A DNA stretch of 64,000 nucleotides. It comes from Mesorhizobium wenxiniae (lineage in GTDB: Bacteria > Pseudomonadota > Alphaproteobacteria > Rhizobiales > Rhizobiaceae). The position numbers and the translations under genes were made by a program. The notes below the pieces were generated by a model. The model did not search any database and was not told the origin of the DNA. It was given only the letters and a program-made list of their open reading frames with translations. Location of the stretch: assembly GCF_002284535.1 (NCBI RefSeq), contig NZ_NPKH01000024.1, positions 237,486 through 301,485 on the forward strand. Reading direction: 5' to 3'. Shown one piece after another: positions 61,144-64,000 of this stretch (position 1 is its first letter; each line of letters begins with the position of its first letter).

Positions 61144-61803
61144 TCATTCGACAGTGGTGGAAGCGGGCGCCTGGTCGGCGATGTGCGGCAGGACCTGCAC
61201 CGCGGTGCCGATCGGGCAGCGCTGGTAAAGGTCGATGATGTCTTCCGGGAACATGCGGATGCAGCCGCTGGAAGCGTCGGTGCCGATGCTCCATGGCTCC
61301 AGCGTGCCATGCAGGCGGTAGCCGGTGTCGGCGCCGTTGCGGTGCAGATAGAGCGCGCGCGGCCCGAGCGGATTGTTGGACGCGCCGCCTGCGACCATGT
61401 GCGGTAGGTCCGGCCTGCGCTTACGCATTTCGGGGGGCGGGACCCATTGCGGCCACAGCGCGCGGCGGTCGATCGTCGCGCGGCCGTACCATTTGAAGCC
61501 GTCCTTGCCGACGCCGACGCCGTAGCGGATGGCGGTCTTGTTTTCCATGATGACGTAGAGGAAGTGGTGGCGGGTATCGACCACGACGGTGCCGACCGGC
61601 TCGCTGCTGAAATACTTGACGATCTGGCGATGCCATCTCTTGTCGATCTTGGCGAAGTTGGTCTTGCGATAGACAAAATTGTTGTCGCTGGCGGTACCGG
61701 CGAAAAAGGATTTTGCCGCCGCGGCTTGAGCAATATTGCTGGTTGCACCCACCGCGACCATCGCCAGGCCGCCGAGCACGACACCCCTGCGTGATAAAAC
61801 CAT
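61144..61803 (-). CDS. L,D-transpeptidase, YkuD domain
   Basis: A 219-residue periplasmic enzyme. ATG 61803 (MVLSRRGVVLGGLAMVAVGA) has GGGGGGAAAA upstream and begins a twin-arginine-type signal. The YkuD domain covers residues 55-195: GTVVVDTRHHFLYVIMENKT, GYRLHGTLEPWSIGTD with catalytic His, and ASSGCIRMFPEDIIDLYQRC with catalytic Cys. It cross-links peptidoglycan or attaches it to proteins. Longer starts are in frame up to 61842. The adjacent OmpA-like gene would give a linked peptidoglycan-binding lipoprotein. Confidence 0.88.
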   Translation of the reverse strand: MVLSRRGVVLGGLAMVAVGATSNIAQAAAAKSFFAGTASDNNFVYRKTNFAKIDKRWHRQIVKYFSSEPVGTVVVDTRHHFLYVIMENKTAIRYGVGVGKDGFKWYGRATIDRRALWPQWVPPPEMRKRRPDLPHMVAGGASNNPLGPRALYLHRNGADTGYRLHGTLEPWSIGTDASSGCIRMFPEDIIDLYQRCPIGTAVQVLPHIADQAPASTTVE

Positions 61804-62067
61804 CGGCAATTTTCCCCCCATGCCAAAAGCCTGGCGGACCATAGTCGAGAATTACTTCGCCTCAAAGTGGAAAATGCTGCGTTGCTTCAGTCCGCCGTGT
61901 CCGGACATTCGGCAATTTGGCGGCGAGTGACCGTTGTGGCAATCTTGCCGAGGACGAACGTCTAACCTAAACCCCATCCAGGATCTTAACCAAATTGGCG
62001 CGACTGTTTGGGACCGGGCGTAGTTGCGACATTTGCCCTATCCGGACGTGTGAGCGATGCCGTGGGC

Positions 62068-63129
62068 ATGATGCATGCTTTTTTTCGTTCGGTTGCTGCG
62101 ATGATCGCGATGTCCGGCGTGGCAGGTTGCACCAGCATTTCCTACTACGCACAATCCTTGAAGGGTCACGTGGAGATCATGGCGGCGCGCCAGGATGTCG
62201 GAGAGCTGATCGACAATCCTTCGACCCCTGGGACATTGCGCGCTCGAATGGCATCGGCGAGCGCCATCCGACAGTTTGCGATAGATGAACTAGCGCTGCC
62301 GGACAACAATAGCTACCGCAGCTATGTTGACGTTGGTCGGGACGCGGTGACATGGGCCATCTTCGCAGCGCCGGAATTCTCGCTGACGCCACGAACATGG
62401 TGCTTTCCGGTGTTCGGATGCGTTCCGTACCGAGGATACTTCTCCAAAAGGTCTGCGATTGAAACCGCTGTCGAACTTCAGAGACAGGGCCTGGACGTCT
62501 ATGTGACGGGCATCACTGCATATTCCACGCTCGGCTGGTCAAGTGACCCGCTGCTGAGCACCATGCTCAGCCAAGATGAAGCGGGTCTTGCAGGGCTGGT
62601 GTTCCATGAGCTGGCCCACCAGCGCGTCTACGTACAGGACGATTCCGCGTTCAACGAGGCGTTCGCTGCCGCTGTCGAAACAACCGGTGTAAGAAAATGG
62701 CTGCGCGCGAATGGGGATACTGCCGGTTTGCGCCGTTACGAAGCCGACCGGAGGCGCAGAGCTCAATTTCTTGCGCTGGTGTCGCAGACCCGAGACGAGC
62801 TAAGGCACGTCTATGACGACAGCGCTACCTCTGAGCAGAAGCGGGCCGCAAAGATAGCCGCGATCGAACGGCTGCGAATGCGCTACCGAGAGATGCGCGA
62901 CAGTCGCTGGCGTGGATACCGGGGATACGATGTCTGGTTCGATTCTCCGATTAACAACGCGAAGCTCGCCGCGACTTCCGTCTACGGCGATCGGGTGGCG
63001 ACGTTTCTCCGCTTGTTCGATTTGTGTTCGGGCGACTATCCACGATTCTTCGCGTCGGTTCGACGGATAGGAGCGTTAGACAAATCTGACCGCGCCGAAG
63101 CGCTCAAGGCGGCAGATTCATGCGATTGA
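62068..63129 (+). CDS. Putative aminopeptidase lipoprotein (PF10023-like)
   Basis: About 353 residues. The N-terminus has a signal and lipobox (SVAAMIAMSGVAGC, Cys near residue 20). YAQSLKGHVEIMAARQDV follows, a marker of the predicted aminopeptidase family. LAGLVFHELAHQRVYVQDDS near 190 is a zincin-like HExxH motif, and the glutamate in FNEAFAAAVE may be the third ligand. So it is probably a metallopeptidase on the periplasmic face. The start at ATG 62068 (MMHAFFRSVAAMI) is chosen for the signal peptide; ATG 62071 and a start at 62008 are possible. Confidence 0.75.
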   Translation: MMHAFFRSVAAMIAMSGVAGCTSISYYAQSLKGHVEIMAARQDVGELIDNPSTPGTLRARMASASAIRQFAIDELALPDNNSYRSYVDVGRDAVTWAIFAAPEFSLTPRTWCFPVFGCVPYRGYFSKRSAIETAVELQRQGLDVYVTGITAYSTLGWSSDPLLSTMLSQDEAGLAGLVFHELAHQRVYVQDDSAFNEAFAAAVETTGVRKWLRANGDTAGLRRYEADRRRRAQFLALVSQTRDELRHVYDDSATSEQKRAAKIAAIERLRMRYREMRDSRWRGYRGYDVWFDSPINNAKLAATSVYGDRVATFLRLFDLCSGDYPRFFASVRRIGALDKSDRAEALKAADSCD

Positions 63130-63361
63130 TCCGGTCAAATCCGAAGGCCAGAAGCGGCGAATCGGTCGCTGATGTGCTCGGCAAGCCGGCGCAGGTGATT
63201 GAATTGACCGTTTGTCGGCCGATTTCCCAGGTACTTTGACGTCGGCGGGGCCGGAAGCCGCATGTCGGCCTACAGAAGCCAAAAGCGGACTTGCCTGAAC
63301 TCCCCGCGGGATCTTGGACCACAATGATTGCCGGCGGGCCGTGGCGCCTCAGCGTGCGCCC

Positions 63362-63595
63362 CTACGAGGCCGAAAACCTCACGCTCACGCCGCGCTGCCG
63401 AAAATAAGCCTGCATTAGCTTGCGGCCCGAACGGTTGTTCTGCGCCAGCCTGGTTGGATCGAACACCGCTTGTTCTATCCCCTCTCGCGCCAGCGCTGCT
63501 TTGAGCGCCGCGATATGTGCATCGATGTCGGCATTGTTCGCCCGGAGCGCTGCATAGATGCTGTCGGTCGCCTCGGCCACGGTCGGCTCGCTCAC
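63362..63595 (-). CDS. Small hypothetical protein
   Basis: A 77-residue protein beginning at GTG 63595 (VSEPTVAEATDSIYAALRAN). A very good ribosome site, AAAGGAG, lies 7 bases upstream and decides the start over a longer reading to 63634. The first half is predicted helical and the second half basic (RSGRKLMQAYFRQRGVSVRF). No signal, membrane helix or known motif. It is not linked to any neighbour. Confidence 0.65.
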   Translation of the reverse strand: MSEPTVAEATDSIYAALRANNADIDAHIAALKAALAREGIEQAVFDPTRLAQNNRSGRKLMQAYFRQRGVSVRFSAS

Positions 63596-63828
63596 GGGTG
63601 TACTCCTTTGGCTATTCGGGCGGCGGCTTAGCACAGATCAGCGGCTTCGCCGATACCGATAAGACGGCTAGATGGGCGGCAACAGTGTTCCTTGGGGTCG
63701 GTTGTAAATCATGGGTTCCGCCTGAGTCGGAGACGCAAGCCATGTCGACACGAACGAGTGAGGAGGATTGGACGCACACGTTCGAGTATCCAGGCTTGCC
63801 TGCCGCGACGCGGGGGGCGTGAGGAAGT

Positions 63829-64000
63829 TCACCTCAAATTGCTCTTCGGAAACAGCACGCGATCGGGTTTTGCATTCATTCGCGCCAGCATTTCCTTGAT
63901 CAAGCGTGTTTTGGTGCGCCCCGCTTCCTTCGGCGGCACAAGGTAACGCACGATGGCCTCGAGCCAGGTGTTTTCACTGACGCGAAAATGAACCACGGGA
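63829..64000 (-). CDS. C-terminal end of a probable mechanosensitive ion channel
   Basis: Only 56 codons up to the stop are inside the window. The sequence reads VVHFRVSENTWLEAIVRYLV, PPKEAGRTKTRLIKEMLARM and ends FPKSNLR. A WLEAIVRYLVPPKEAGRTKT segment resembles the end of rhizobial MscS-like channel proteins by memory. The identification is tentative because the diagnostic membrane segments lie outside. Confidence 0.45.
   Translation of the reverse strand, partial: PVVHFRVSENTWLEAIVRYLVPPKEAGRTKTRLIKEMLARMNAKPDRVLFPKSNLR

Noticed and set aside
63741..63821. A 26-codon reading starting MSTRTSEEDW
   Set aside because: No ribosome site upstream and too short to judge.

Overview
The window is high-GC DNA of a rhizobial alphaproteobacterium, most likely Mesorhizobium or a close relative. 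The reasons are the codon usage, a Rhizobiales-type dispersed palindrome ending at a stop codon, long intergenic palindromes inside operons, an aquaporin-containing ars operon of the Sinorhizobium type, and the abundance of ABC transporters. It is chromosome-like: I see no rRNA, tRNA, CRISPR array, intact insertion sequence, integrase or replication origin.

Layout. 1-3934 (minus): glucoamylase, 6-phosphogluconate dehydrogenase and the start of glucose-6-phosphate dehydrogenase, linking glucan breakdown to the oxidative pentose phosphate route. 4136-8648 (plus): a ribose-type sugar ABC importer. 8775-10844: a fused enoyl-CoA hydratase/3-hydroxyacyl-CoA dehydrogenase. 10876-11688 (minus): a LuxR-type regulator divergent from a Pot-type (polyamine/amine) ABC importer and a short-chain dehydrogenase (11802-16606). 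16639-24286 (minus): a second Pot-type importer, an MGT-type glycosyltransferase, two tandem cupins and an aldehyde dehydrogenase. Divergent from it, 24523-30690 (plus): a GntR-family regulator with two helix-turn-helix units, a second MGT-type glycosyltransferase, a PuuA-like glutamine synthetase, a PuuB-like FAD oxidase and a thiolase. Together 8.7-30.7 kb reads as uptake and catabolism of an amine through gamma-glutamylation, oxidation and beta-oxidation, but with two glycosyltransferases that standard polyamine pathways lack. This is the best candidate here for an undescribed system.

31223-35974 (plus) is a BMP-type nucleoside importer interrupted by a dispersed palindrome. 35995-41991 holds two small membrane proteins, a DUF4212/Na+-solute symporter pair, a divergent conserved unknown, and a CBS/DUF294 protein overlapping a DEDDh exonuclease, with an array of repeats in the divergent promoter. 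42281-44143 holds small membrane proteins and a luciferase-like flavoprotein. 44115-44743 holds two badly deleted siderophore-uptake genes, a TonB-dependent receptor and a FecE-like ATPase, followed by intact exbB-exbD-tonB.

47306-52376 is an arsenic-resistance region: ArsR, thioredoxin-type ArsC, an AqpS-like aquaporin, glutaredoxin-type ArsC, a second ArsR, a flavoprotein with a cysteine-rich tail and an MFS transporter. Related operator-like boxes precede three of its genes and no ArsB or Acr3 pump is present. 52482-64000 is a mixed stretch: HerA/DUF87-type ATPase, M20 amidohydrolase, 3-methyladenine DNA glycosylase, a large unknown membrane-anchored protein, a YdhR-like protein, an adenylate cyclase fused to an alpha/beta hydrolase, an OmpA-like lipoprotein next to an L,D-transpeptidase, a putative aminopeptidase lipoprotein, a small unknown, and the end of a probable mechanosensitive channel.
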